A stretch of 7,346 nt of DNA, taken from positions 1 through 7,346 of the forward strand of contig DKNB01000036.1 in NCBI GenBank assembly GCA_002470125.1, written 5' to 3'. Source of the DNA: Gallionellales bacterium UBA7399 (GTDB taxonomy: Bacteria; Pseudomonadota; Gammaproteobacteria; Burkholderiales; Gallionellaceae). The first letter of the stretch is position 1; each line of letters starts with the position of its first letter. The notes below the pieces were generated by a model. That model saw nothing but the letters and a program-made list of their open reading frames with translations. It was not told where the DNA came from and did not search any database. The translations under genes were made by a program, and so were the position numbers. Below, one piece after another: positions 1 to 6,887 of this stretch.

Positions 1-561
1 GGTTGGTTTGGTTTTAATGTGATGTCAGCACAGGAGGTGGGCAAGATCAGCGGGCTGGTCGCGGTGAATTCCTTGATGGCAATGGTGGGCGGCACGCTGG
101 CCGCACTTGTTGCGGGTAAGAATGACCCAGGCTTTGTGCACAACGGTCCACTGGCTGGCCTGGTGGCGATATGTGCGGGTTCGGACGTAATGCACCCACT
201 CGGCGCACTGATAACGGGTGGCATTGCGGGCGCTCTGTTTGTGTGGACGTTCCTCTTGACACAAAACAAGTGGAAGATAGACGACGTGCTCGGCGTCTGG
301 CCATTGCATGGGCTGTGCGGCGCGTGGGGCGGGGTAGCAGTGGGTATTTTTGGGGCAAAGGCGCTCGGTGGAATAGGCGGGGTTAGCCTGTCGGCGCAAG
401 TAATTGGAACACTGCTCGGTATTGGTATTGCATTTTGCGGCGGGTATATAATCTACGCCGTCTTAAGCAAGACCGTTGGCATCCGGCTGAGTGCCGAGGA
501 AGAGTTCAACGGCTCAGATTTGAGCGTGCACAATATTAATTCAATAGCGGGACGCGAGTAG
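1..561 (+). CDS. amt: Ammonium transporter (Amt/MEP family), C-terminal part, 5' end outside window
   Basis: Integral inner-membrane channel that conducts ammonium/ammonia into the cell. The frame is open from base 1 and begins with GWFGFN, the conserved 'WFGWFGFN' segment of Amt proteins, so the gene starts left of the window; the in-frame GTG (19) and ATG (22) are internal codons. 186 residues are visible, with hydrophobic stretches at about 17-39, 49-86, 98-118 and 130-157. The segment DDVLGVWPLHGLCGAWG (94-110) carries His103, matching the second histidine of the twin-His pore. A charged cytoplasmic tail follows (IRLSAEEEFNGSDLSVH), as in Amt proteins that bind PII. The usual Ser-Pro after the 'GPLAGLVAI' segment is replaced by MHPLGAL (64-70), which suggests a subfamily distinct from E. 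coli AmtB. A glnK gene often precedes amt but would lie outside the window. Family assignment is firm; subfamily is not. Confidence 0.93.
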   Translation, partial: GWFGFNVMSAQEVGKISGLVAVNSLMAMVGGTLAALVAGKNDPGFVHNGPLAGLVAICAGSDVMHPLGALITGGIAGALFVWTFLLTQNKWKIDDVLGVWPLHGLCGAWGGVAVGIFGAKALGGIGGVSLSAQVIGTLLGIGIAFCGGYIIYAVLSKTVGIRLSAEEEFNGSDLSVHNINSIAGRE

Positions 562-582
562 GGCTGCAGGTGCGTAAGTCAC

Positions 583-604
583 GCAGGCCATTTGGCTGGC
601 CTGC
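583..604. terminator. Candidate hairpin between convergent amt and argB
   Basis: An 8-bp perfect stem (583-590 with 597-604) encloses a 6-base loop in the 54-base gap between the amt stop and the argB stop. A second pairing of CTGCAGG (564-570) with CCTGCAG (600-606) could lengthen or replace it. The following sequence has only short T runs, so termination in either direction is inferred mainly from position and stem strength. The convergent arrangement makes a shared terminator plausible. Confidence 0.4.
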
Positions 605-615
605 AGGATTACCGT

Positions 616-1500
616 TTACTTACTTTTAATTAACGTCCCCACCCCTTCGTCCGTCATAATTTCTAGCAGCAGTGCGTGCTCCACGCGACCATCAATGATG
701 TGAACCGATTTTACCCCACCGCGTGCTGCATCCAAGGCAGAGCTGATCTTGGGTAGCATGCCACCAGAGAGTGTGCCGTCCGCCACCAGTGCGTCAATCT
801 GCTTGGGTGTGAGCCCGGTGAGTAGCTTGCCGTTCTTGTCGAGTACGCCTGGTGTGTTGGTCAGCAAAACCAGCTTCTCTGCCTTGAGCACCTCCGCCAG
901 CTTGCCCGCCACCACATCTGCGTTAATATTGAGTGTCTCGCCATTAGACCCCACGGCAATCGGTGCGATAACCGGAATAAAGTCGCCAGAGTCGAGGAAG
1001 GTGATGACGGAGGGGTCGATCGAGTCGATTTCTCCCACCAGCCCAATATCCAGCATTTTGCTCGGCTCGTCGTGGCTCTTGAGTAGCATTTTATGTGCGC
1101 GAATGAACGAGGAGTCTTGGCCTGTCAACCCGACCGCCTTCCCGCCGCATTGGTTGATCAGGTTGACGATGTCCTTGTTGACCTTGCCTAGCGCCATCTC
1201 GACCGCATCCATGGTTTCCTCGTCAGTGACGCGCATACCCTGGATAAATATCTCTTTTTTTCCAATGCGTTGTAGTAGACTGTTAATTTGAGGTCCACCG
1301 CCATGAACGATGACCGGATTCATGCCGACCAACTTAAGTAGCACCACGTCGCGTGCAAAACCTTGCTGCAGCAGAGGGTCGGTCATAGCGTTTCCGCCAT
1401 ATTTTACGACAATGGTTTTTCCGAAAAATCGCTGAATGTAGGGCAGCGCCTCAGACAGGGTTTGAGCTTTTTGTTCGGCGGTGGAGGGGGTGGGTGACAT
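616..1500 (-). CDS. argB: Acetylglutamate kinase (N-acetyl-L-glutamate 5-phosphotransferase)
   Basis: Cytoplasmic enzyme that phosphorylates N-acetyl-L-glutamate with ATP, the second step of arginine biosynthesis. The 294-residue length fits the family. Visible motifs of the amino-acid kinase fold are KYGGNAM (33-39, phosphate-binding loop), HGGGPQIN (66-73, substrate loop), GMRVT (88-92), NINADVVAGKLAE (191-203) and the C-terminal SGGMLPKI (245-252). The N-terminal helix with SEALPYIQRFFGKT (16-29) ahead of the first strand is typical of hexameric, arginine-inhibited kinases such as the Pseudomonas enzyme, so feedback inhibition by arginine is likely (inference). The ATG at 1500 follows a purine-rich GCGAAAGAAAACA leader without a classical GGAGG. 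It lies 98 bases downstream of the PCuAC gene on the same strand and probably has its own promoter. The function is not in doubt. Confidence 0.97.
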   Translation of the reverse strand: MSPTPSTAEQKAQTLSEALPYIQRFFGKTIVVKYGGNAMTDPLLQQGFARDVVLLKLVGMNPVIVHGGGPQINSLLQRIGKKEIFIQGMRVTDEETMDAVEMALGKVNKDIVNLINQCGGKAVGLTGQDSSFIRAHKMLLKSHDEPSKMLDIGLVGEIDSIDPSVITFLDSGDFIPVIAPIAVGSNGETLNINADVVAGKLAEVLKAEKLVLLTNTPGVLDKNGKLLTGLTPKQIDALVADGTLSGGMLPKISSALDAARGGVKSVHIIDGRVEHALLLEIMTDEGVGTLIKSK

Positions 1501-1526
1501 TGTTTTCTTTCGCTAAATTGGCGCGC

Positions 1527-1556
1527 ATTCTACCTCATAATGCAACCGCCATTGAA
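1527..1556 (-). promoter_or_regulatory. Candidate sigma70 promoter of argB
   Basis: Read on the minus strand, TAGAAT (1527-1532, five of six bases of TATAAT) lies 18 bases downstream of a weak -35 TTCAAT (1551-1556). Transcription would start near 1520, about 20 bases ahead of the argB ATG, which is a reasonable leader. The -35 match is poor, so the call rests mostly on the -10 and its position. Confidence 0.35.
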
Positions 1557-1598
1557 GAACAAAGTAAACCAAACGTAATGGACGCTCGCTGCTGGGTG

Positions 1599-2051
1599 CT
1601 AGCGGTGCTCATGCTCACCGTGGCTACCGGTAAGTGACTTGACCTCGGCGTTCACGCTGACCGTCTCCTTGCTCTTGTCGGTAAACTCAATGCTGATTGA
1701 AAGTGGCACGCTGTCCCCAGCCTTGAGCTGGTTTTTAATGCTGATCAACATGACGTGGTTTCCACCAGACCCTAGCTTGACGGTCTGCCCGGCGGGCAGA
1801 GGCAGGAACTCAAGGGCACGCATTTTCATCATGCCGTTAACATGCGTCATGCTGTGAATTTCTACTGAGTCTGCAATCGAGCTGGCAATCCTTACCACTC
1901 GCCCCTCTTTTTTGCTGGTGATGGAGAGCTGTACGGTGGCATTCTCTTGCCCTGGCGCCGTGGCACGTGCCGACGCATCATTGACGACGATACCCCCCGC
2001 ATCAGCGTGGATTGTAAAGAAGAGTAGGGCTAGGGCAAAGAGACGACGCAT
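1599..2051 (-). CDS. Periplasmic copper chaperone, PCuAC family
   Basis: Small periplasmic copper(I)-binding protein of the PCuAC (DUF461) family, which delivers copper to the CuA site of cytochrome c oxidase or buffers periplasmic copper. The 150-residue product starts with MRR and a hydrophobic core ending at HADA-GG (about 1-18), a signal peptide. The family's copper motif is complete: His66-X10-Met77-X21-His99-X-Met101, in the usual context VEIHSM...MMKMR...LPAGQTVKL...GGNHVMLI. His70, Met68, Met74 and Met75 add possible ligands. The C-terminus, GSHGEHEHR (142-150), forms a short His/Glu tail that could add metal sites (inference). The ATG at 2051 has a GAGG ribosome site (2059-2062). No Sco or oxidase gene is beside it; argB follows on the same strand. 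The PCuAC call is firm; the exact client is unknown. Confidence 0.93.
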   Translation of the reverse strand: MRRLFALALLFFTIHADAGGIVVNDASARATAPGQENATVQLSITSKKEGRVVRIASSIADSVEIHSMTHVNGMMKMRALEFLPLPAGQTVKLGSGGNHVMLISIKNQLKAGDSVPLSISIEFTDKSKETVSVNAEVKSLTGSHGEHEHR

Positions 2052-2069
2052 TTGTTTTCCTCAAAGATG

Positions 2070-2100
2070 ATTACAGTAAGATACATGAATCGTGTGCCAA
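2070..2100 (-). promoter_or_regulatory. Possible promoter of the PCuAC gene
   Basis: On the minus strand TTGGCA (2095-2100) matches the -35 consensus at five of six bases. TGTAAT (2070-2075) matches the -10 at five of six, but the spacer is 19 bases and the resulting leader would be only about 11 bases. An overlapping TACTGT gives a 16-base spacer with a weaker -10. Position upstream of the gene supports it; the geometry does not. Confidence 0.25.
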
Positions 2101-2224
2101 GAGGCAAGCGCGTCGTATAGGGGGCCGCCTACCTCAGTCGAATAGATGGTCTAGCTTGATTTGTTGTGCGCCTTGCATGGGTCACGAAGCCACCCATCCG
2201 CTATCCCATCCGGGCCCACGCGAC

Positions 2225-2230
2225 TATAAT
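2225..2230 (+). promoter_or_regulatory. -10 element upstream of dacC
   Basis: A perfect TATAAT lies 25 bases before the proposed dacC ATG at 2256, predicting a transcript start near 2237 and a leader of about 19 bases. No convincing -35 is found 16-18 bases upstream (about 2202-2207 reads TATCCC), so an activator or a weak promoter would have to be assumed. Because it falls inside the N-terminally extended reading frame, it also supports the later start of dacC. Confidence 0.4.
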
Positions 2231-2255
2231 TACACATTTGGTTAGCGATCTTGAT

Positions 2256-3410
2256 ATGAAGCTTATATTTACCCTGTTGGTCACTTTTCTATTACCCATG
2301 CCCGTTAAGGCGCAACCCGTCAGCTTGCCGATTGCCCCAGTACTGGCGGCCCAGTCGTACGTACTTTTTGATTTTACTAGCAACCAAGTGCTGGTCACGC
2401 ATAACGGCAACAAGCACATTGAGCCGGCGTCCCTCACCAAGCTTATGACGGCCTACCTGACCTTTAAGTCTCTCAAGGAAAATACGCTATCCATGGACAA
2501 GGCGGTCTTCCCATCAGAGGCAGCCCTTCATGCACAGGGCGTGGAGTCACGCATGTTTCTTGACAAGAGCAAATCGGTAACGATTTCAGAGCTACTACAT
2601 GGCCTGATCGTGCAGTCCGGGAACGACGCGGCACGGGTGCTGGCGATCACGATAGCCGGTAGTGAGGAGAGCTTCGCCACATTGATGAACCAGGAGGCGG
2701 CCCTGTTGGGTATGAAGGACACACACTTTGTTAATGCCACTGGGCTGCCCAACCCACAGCATTACTCTAGTGCGTACGATATCGCACTACTTGCTTCTGC
2801 CATCATACGTAACTTTCCGGAACACTACCCAATCTACAGCTTGCGTGAATATCGATACAACAACATTAACCAAGCCAACCGAAACCGCCTGCTATGGATG
2901 GATCATTATGTGGATGGCATGAAGACAGGCCACACGGATAGCGCAGGATTCTGCTTGGTGGCATCAGCCAAACGCAACCAAAGACGAATTATATCGGTGG
3001 TGATGGGTGCCGAATCCGACACCTTGCGAGCCACCCAAAGTCAGAAATTGCTTAACTTTGGTTTCCAAAATTTTGAGGCAGTGCGCCTGTATCAGAAGAA
3101 CGAAGAGGTCGCCAGCCTGACCCTATGGAAGGGCTCTGAGAGCAAGGTCAGGACTGGGTTTAAGAGCGACCTGTATTTGTCCATTCCGACGGGGCAGTTA
3201 GCGCAACTAAAGATTGCCATGGAAACGCAGCCCCCTCTGATTGCGCCAATTGCCGGTGGACAAAAGGTTGGATCGATCAAGATTTCTCTGGGCGACAAAC
3301 CCTATGCAGAGTACCCTTTGGCGGCGCTGGATCCAGTACCCATGGCGAATGTGTTGTCGCGTGGCTGGGATACCATTCACCTGCTGCTTAAGTACAGAAT
3401 GTTCTTCTAA
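2256..3410 (+). CDS. dacC: D-alanyl-D-alanine carboxypeptidase (PBP5/6 type, peptidase S11)
   Basis: Periplasmic penicillin-binding protein that removes the terminal D-alanine from peptidoglycan pentapeptides. With the start at 2256 it has 384 residues, normal for the PBP5/6 family. MKLIFTLLVTFLLPMPVKA is a clean signal peptide with cleavage after about Ala19. The catalytic motifs are Ser59-Leu-Thr-Lys62, Ser121-Gly-Asn123 and Lys223-Thr-Gly225. The C-terminal beta domain (about 275-366) is followed by a short amphipathic tail, GWDTIHLLLKYRMFF, which probably holds the protein to the inner membrane. The frame is open back to a GTG at 2166, but the extra 30 residues would bury the signal peptide and span a TATAAT at 2225, so the later ATG is preferred even though its ribosome site is weak. 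It heads the run with dat 11 bases downstream. DacA is an equally possible symbol. Confidence 0.93.
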   Translation: MKLIFTLLVTFLLPMPVKAQPVSLPIAPVLAAQSYVLFDFTSNQVLVTHNGNKHIEPASLTKLMTAYLTFKSLKENTLSMDKAVFPSEAALHAQGVESRMFLDKSKSVTISELLHGLIVQSGNDAARVLAITIAGSEESFATLMNQEAALLGMKDTHFVNATGLPNPQHYSSAYDIALLASAIIRNFPEHYPIYSLREYRYNNINQANRNRLLWMDHYVDGMKTGHTDSAGFCLVASAKRNQRRIISVVMGAESDTLRATQSQKLLNFGFQNFEAVRLYQKNEEVASLTLWKGSESKVRTGFKSDLYLSIPTGQLAQLKIAMETQPPLIAPIAGGQKVGSIKISLGDKPYAEYPLAALDPVPMANVLSRGWDTIHLLLKYRMFF

Positions 3411-3421
3411 TAAGGCGAGCC

Positions 3422-4279
3422 ATGACAGTCTACCTAAACGGGAAATTTATGCCCATTGAAGAAGCTTATATCCCCGTTCTGGATAGAGGCTTTATTTTTG
3501 GCGATGGGGTGTATGAAGTTATCCCAGTGTATTCGCGCTGCGTTTTTCGTTTGGCGGAGCACCTCAAGCGCTTGCAACACAGCTTGGATGGGATACGCCT
3601 TAAAAATCCGCACAGCGACCACGAGTGGGCTCAGCGTATCGCCGAATTAATTGAGCGCAACGCAGAGGAGGATCAGTACCTGTACCTGCACATTACACGT
3701 GGAGTTGCAAAGCGTGACCACGCCTTCCCGGGTCCTGCGGTTCAACCAACCGTGTTCATGATGAGTAACCCGTTGCTAACCCCATCAAACACCTTGCTCG
3801 AAAGCGGAGTGGGGGCGGTGAGTGCGGTGGACAATCGGTGGCTGCGTTGCGACATCAAGGCGATTGCGCTGCTACCTAACGTGCTGTTGCGTCAGATGGC
3901 GATAGACCATGGCTGCGCCGAAACCATCCTGATTCGAGACGATGCGTTCATGACCGAGGGCGCTGCCAGCAACATCTTCGTGGTCAAGAACGGGGTGTTG
4001 CTCGCCCCGCCTAAGGACCATTTGATGCTGCCCGGAATCACCTATGACGTTGTCCTTGAGATTGCTGCTACTCAAGGCATTCCATGCGAGGTCAGGAGGA
4101 TTGCCAAAGGCGAAATATTTACTGCGGATGAGCTGTTGCTCACATCTTCCACCAAGGAGGTTCTAGCGATTACCACCTTGGACAACAAACCAGTAGGTGA
4201 AGGTCTGCCCGGGAACATGTTTGCTAGGCTGTACAAGCACTACCAGGACTACAAGCGTGACGTAATGCGCAAGGCGTAG
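3422..4279 (+). CDS. dat: D-amino acid aminotransferase (PLP-dependent, class IV)
   Basis: Cytoplasmic PLP enzyme that transfers the amino group between D-alanine and 2-oxoglutarate, giving pyruvate and D-glutamate, or the reverse. The 285-residue product shows the class IV fold: LDRGFIFGDGVYEVIPVY (20-37), the PLP lysine Lys146 in RCDIKAIALLPNVL, Glu179 in TEGAASN, and the phosphate-binding TSSTKEV (241-247). Tyr31, Arg98 and His100 occupy the positions known to hold the substrate carboxylate in the Bacillus D-amino acid aminotransferase, which favours this over branched-chain aminotransferase or aminodeoxychorismate lyase. An AAGG ribosome site (3412-3415) precedes the ATG by 6 bases, and only 11 bases separate it from dacC, so the two are almost surely co-transcribed. 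Next to a D,D-carboxypeptidase, a role in recycling released D-alanine or supplying D-glutamate is a reasonable inference. Confidence 0.92.
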   Translation: MTVYLNGKFMPIEEAYIPVLDRGFIFGDGVYEVIPVYSRCVFRLAEHLKRLQHSLDGIRLKNPHSDHEWAQRIAELIERNAEEDQYLYLHITRGVAKRDHAFPGPAVQPTVFMMSNPLLTPSNTLLESGVGAVSAVDNRWLRCDIKAIALLPNVLLRQMAIDHGCAETILIRDDAFMTEGAASNIFVVKNGVLLAPPKDHLMLPGITYDVVLEIAATQGIPCEVRRIAKGEIFTADELLLTSSTKEVLAITTLDNKPVGEGLPGNMFARLYKHYQDYKRDVMRKA

Positions 4280-4363
4280 GGGTGAATTGCAGTGATATTT
4301 AAATCTGAAATAAAGTTCTCGGCCAAGGCGGAGATAAGAAGCTACAGCTTGAGCACGTAAATC

Positions 4364-4630
4364 ATGGCAGCTACTGACAGTCTTATCGAATACCCATGCG
4401 ATTTCCCAGTGAAGGTGATGGGACTATTGCAGAAAGGGTTTACGGAGGCGGTAACGGAGGTGGTCATGCGCCACGACCAAACCTTTGACATTGCCACCAT
4501 AGAGGTACGTCCTAGCAGCGGGGCACGCTACGTCAGTCTGACCTGTATCGTGCGCGCTAAGTCACGTGAGCAACTCGACGCGCTGTACCAGGAGCTCTGC
4601 GATCACTCACAGGTGGTCATGGTGCTCTGA
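4364..4630 (+). CDS. ybeD: YbeD family protein (DUF493)
   Basis: Small cytoplasmic protein of 88 residues, the normal length of the YbeD/DUF493 family, whose fold resembles the ACT-like regulatory domain of phosphoglycerate dehydrogenase. Visible family marks are LIEYPCDFPVKVMG (7-20), the central VVMRH (33-37), RPSSGARYVSLTCIV (49-63) and the terminal VVMVL (84-88). Its biochemical role is not settled; its steady position just before lipB suggests a link to lipoate synthesis or its regulation, but this is inference. A TAA stop lies two codons upstream in frame, so the ATG at 4364 is the first possible ATG start. The ribosome site is weak. It is separated from dat by 84 bases and from lipB by 4 bases, so coupling to lipB is likely. 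Confidence 0.93.
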   Translation: MAATDSLIEYPCDFPVKVMGLLQKGFTEAVTEVVMRHDQTFDIATIEVRPSSGARYVSLTCIVRAKSREQLDALYQELCDHSQVVMVL

Positions 4631-4634
4631 TTAA

Positions 4635-5264
4635 ATGATGCCACAGGTTAAGCATTTGGGTCTGGTCGAGTACGAGCACACTTGGCAGGCCATGAGAGAA
4701 TTTACTGATGCGCGCAATGCAGATACGCGTGATGAAATTTGGTTGTTGCAGCACCCTCCGGTGTACACCCAAGGCCTGTCAGGAAATTCTCGACACTTGC
4801 TGTGTGCAAATGACATACCGGTAATCAAGACGGATCGAGGTGGTCAGATTACCTATCACGGCCCAGGCCAGATAGTTGTCTACCTGATGTTGGATCTACG
4901 GCATTGGGAGTTGAACGTGAGGGGGCTGGTGCGACTCATGGAGCGTTCAGTGATAGATTTGCTCGCGTCATTTGGTGTGACCGCGCAAGGGCGAGAGGAT
5001 GCGCCAGGCGTGTATGTTGGGGATGCAAAAATTGCTGCACTGGGATTAAAGATACGACGTGGGTGCTGCTACCATGGCCTGGCACTTAACGTAAATATGG
5101 ATCTCGCGCCGTTTGCCTCCATTAACCCGTGTGGCTTTGCTGGACTTAAAGTTACTCAAACACGAGATTTGGGTATCTCTGCACCGCAGGCCGAGCTGGA
5201 GTCCAAGCTTTTACAAAATTTTATGCAGCTGTTGCAGCAGTCCAGATTAGGTAAGTCCGCTTAG
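4635..5264 (+). CDS. lipB: Lipoyl(octanoyl) transferase
   Basis: Cytoplasmic acyltransferase that moves octanoate from octanoyl-acyl carrier protein to the lipoyl-domain lysine of pyruvate and 2-oxoglutarate dehydrogenases and the glycine cleavage H protein, the first step of endogenous lipoylation. At 209 residues it is of normal length. It carries the diagnostic RGGQITYHGPGQ (68-79), Lys132 in AKIAALGLKIRRG and the nucleophile Cys166 in SINPCG, the catalytic Cys/Lys pair. HPPVYTQG (40-47) is the conserved N-terminal segment. Two ATG codons are adjacent (4635 and 4638) and either may be used. No good ribosome site is seen, and the ybeD stop lies just 4 bases upstream, so translation probably depends on coupling to ybeD. 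lipA follows after 40 bases. Confidence 0.97.
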   Translation: MMPQVKHLGLVEYEHTWQAMREFTDARNADTRDEIWLLQHPPVYTQGLSGNSRHLLCANDIPVIKTDRGGQITYHGPGQIVVYLMLDLRHWELNVRGLVRLMERSVIDLLASFGVTAQGREDAPGVYVGDAKIAALGLKIRRGCCYHGLALNVNMDLAPFASINPCGFAGLKVTQTRDLGISAPQAELESKLLQNFMQLLQQSRLGKSA

Positions 5265-5304
5265 CGATGTACGCAAGCTTCAGCAATCAAGGAGAAGAGC
5301 CACT

Positions 5305-6243
5305 ATGGCGATCGTAGAAAAACAAACAGGCGCGGCCAAGACAGCACGCAACCCAATTAAGATTGTTCAGTTGGACGAACGACTGCGTAAGCCCGAGTGG
5401 ATACGCGTTAAGTCTGGAAGCGGGCAGGGCTACCATGATGTCAAACGCCTATTACGTGAACATAAGTTGCACACGGTGTGCGAGGAGGCGTCGTGCCCAA
5501 ATATTGGAGAGTGCTTTAGCAAGGGCACGGCAACGTTTATGATCTTGGGTGATCTTTGTACTAGGCGCTGCCCGTTTTGTGATGTGGGACATGGCAAACC
5601 ACTGCCACCCGACGCCAATGAGCCGGCACATCTAGCGCAATCGATTGCCACACTTAAGCTTAAGTATGTGGTTATTACCAGCGTGGATCGAGATGACTTA
5701 AGGGACGGGGGTGCTCAGCATTTTGTGGACTGCCTAACGGCTATTCGCGCGACCTCACCCCATACCAAACTAGAGATACTGGTGCCAGATTTTAGAGGTC
5801 GCCTAGATGTTGCCTTGGATACGCTGACGAAGAGCCTGCCTGACGTGCTAAACCACAACATGGAGACCGTGCCGCGCCTCTACAAGTTGGCGCGTCCCGG
5901 TGCGGATTATCATCACTCGCTCAAGCTATTAAAGGATTTCAAAGCGCGCTTTCCGGGGGTGATGACCAAGTCCGGGTTGATGCTGGGTTTAGGCGAAACG
6001 GACGACGAGGTGCTGGAGGTGATGCGTGACATGCGCGCACACGATGTGCAAATGCTCACCCTGGGGCAGTACCTTCAGCCATCCGACAGCCACCTACCGG
6101 TGCTGCGCTACGTCCACCCGGATATATTCAAAAGGTTTGAGGAAGCCGCGCTAGGTATGGGATTTTCGCATGCCGCTTGCGGTCCGATGGTGCGAAGCAG
6201 CTACCACGCTGATGAGCAGGCACACCAGGCAGGCGCCATGTAG
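5305..6243 (+). CDS. lipA: Lipoyl synthase (radical SAM)
   Basis: Radical SAM iron-sulfur enzyme that inserts two sulfur atoms at C6 and C8 of the protein-bound octanoyl group left by LipB. The 312-residue product has both cluster motifs: the auxiliary [4Fe-4S] set Cys59-X4-Cys64-X5-Cys70 in CEEASCPNIGEC, and the SAM-binding Cys85-X3-Cys89-X2-Cys92 in CTRRCPFC. The conserved RSSYHAD (297-303) near the C-terminus holds the serine ligand of the auxiliary cluster. NHNMETVPRLY (183-193) and GLMLGLGET (224-232) are further family segments. AAGGAG (5289-5294) lies 10 bases before the ATG, a stronger ribosome site than those of ybeD or lipB. It is the last gene of the run; a strong terminator begins 33 bases after the stop. 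Confidence 0.98.
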   Translation: MAIVEKQTGAAKTARNPIKIVQLDERLRKPEWIRVKSGSGQGYHDVKRLLREHKLHTVCEEASCPNIGECFSKGTATFMILGDLCTRRCPFCDVGHGKPLPPDANEPAHLAQSIATLKLKYVVITSVDRDDLRDGGAQHFVDCLTAIRATSPHTKLEILVPDFRGRLDVALDTLTKSLPDVLNHNMETVPRLYKLARPGADYHHSLKLLKDFKARFPGVMTKSGLMLGLGETDDEVLEVMRDMRAHDVQMLTLGQYLQPSDSHLPVLRYVHPDIFKRFEEAALGMGFSHAACGPMVRSSYHADEQAHQAGAM

Positions 6244-6275
6244 TCTGGATAGACGTGGTTGCGTAGAGCATGAGC

Positions 6276-6317
6276 ACAAACTAAAAGACCAGCATCTCTG
6301 CTGGTCTTTTAGTTTGT
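6276..6317. terminator. Bidirectional rho-independent terminator (lipA / secreted protein gene)
   Basis: A perfect 19-bp inverted repeat (6276-6294 with 6299-6317) encloses a 4-base TCTC loop. The stem core GACCAGCA/TGCTGGTC is followed on the right by TTTTAGTTTGTT, and on the left, read on the minus strand, by the same TTTTAGTTTGT. Both arms therefore give a GC-rich stem followed by a U-rich tract, so transcripts from lipA and from the leftward gene at 6353-6757 can both stop here. Confidence 0.93.
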
Positions 6318-6352
6318 TACTTGAGTAGACTTACATACTCTGTTGCCCAGTA

Positions 6353-6757
6353 TTACCTGGCAAAGTATCCTTGACCTACGCCGTACTTGTATTGGTTGTA
6401 AGTCGTGCCTGATGGTGCATTGGTTCCAATGGCCATCCAAGTGTTGTTAGACTCAACCTTTTTGTTAGGTGTGTTCTGACCAACCCAGAAAGGCTTAGCT
6501 ACGCCCTTAGCTTGTGGGTGTCCGTGCTCTGCATCGCCCACGCTTGGAAGATCCTGTGCCATGTTGTAAGGAAGGCGAACACCCTTAGCATCAACCTGTA
6601 CATTTTGTGTTTGACCACCAACTGTAGCCTTACCAAAGTAGTTGGTAGGTGCAGCATGTGAGTCACCACTGTCGTGGCCATGTGAGTCGGCATACACCAA
6701 CGCACTGCCCAGCGCAAAGCAGGAAACGATAGCAAGATTCATAACAGCTTTTTTCAT
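6353..6757 (-). CDS. Secreted histidine-containing protein of unknown function
   Basis: I do not recognise this family. The 134-residue product begins with a clear signal peptide (Lys2-Lys3, hydrophobic core to about 20, likely cleavage after VYA at 23), so it should be exported. The mature start DSHGHDSGDSHAA is rich in His, Asp and Ser. Further His are at 78 and 80 in DAEHGHPQ, and there is no cysteine after the signal, so metal binding by His/Asp is possible (inference). The C-terminal half is rich in Asn, Gly, Thr and Tyr and ends in KYGVGQGYFAR. IVSC (10-13) resembles a lipobox but sits too early in the hydrophobic core. AAGGAG (6765-6770) lies 7 bases before the ATG, the best ribosome site here. 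All seven prolines use CCT or CCA, unlike the neighbouring genes, which also use CCG and CCC; this fits either high expression or a different origin. It shares the lipA terminator. Confidence 0.82.
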   Translation of the reverse strand: MKKAVMNLAIVSCFALGSALVYADSHGHDSGDSHAAPTNYFGKATVGGQTQNVQVDAKGVRLPYNMAQDLPSVGDAEHGHPQAKGVAKPFWVGQNTPNKKVESNNTWMAIGTNAPSGTTYNQYKYGVGQGYFAR

Positions 6758-6887
6758 TGTTAAGCTCCTTTAAAAATAAAATCTGACGATCTAAGTAGTT
6801 AGGGTAGGAGTGAAGTACAACTCACGCCCACTTAATTTTTGTAGCCACTACACTTGGTATGCAAATATCTAACATGAACAATGAATT

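Noticed and set aside
25..399. Long open frames on the minus strand inside amt
   Set aside because: Their translations have no membrane or domain character, while the + frame is clearly an Amt protein.
749..1291. A 180-codon open frame on the + strand inside argB
   Set aside because: It is antisense to a firmly identified argB, has a low-complexity Ser/Thr/Pro-rich translation and no ribosome site, so it is a shadow of argB.
2118..2131. Imperfect palindrome TAGGGGGCCGCCTA between the PCuAC gene and dacC
   Set aside because: Short and mismatched, with no second copy; not enough to call an operator.
4287..4315. Possible promoter for ybeD-lipB-lipA (TTGCAG and a downstream AT run) in the dat-ybeD gap
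   Set aside because: The -35 is moderate, but no acceptable -10 falls 16-18 bases downstream; read-through from dacC-dat is the simpler explanation.
6753..6790. Lipobox-like IVSC (residues 10-13) in the secreted protein
   Set aside because: The cysteine sits in the middle of the hydrophobic core, which continues to residue 22 and ends in a normal VYA cleavage site, so signal peptidase I processing fits better.
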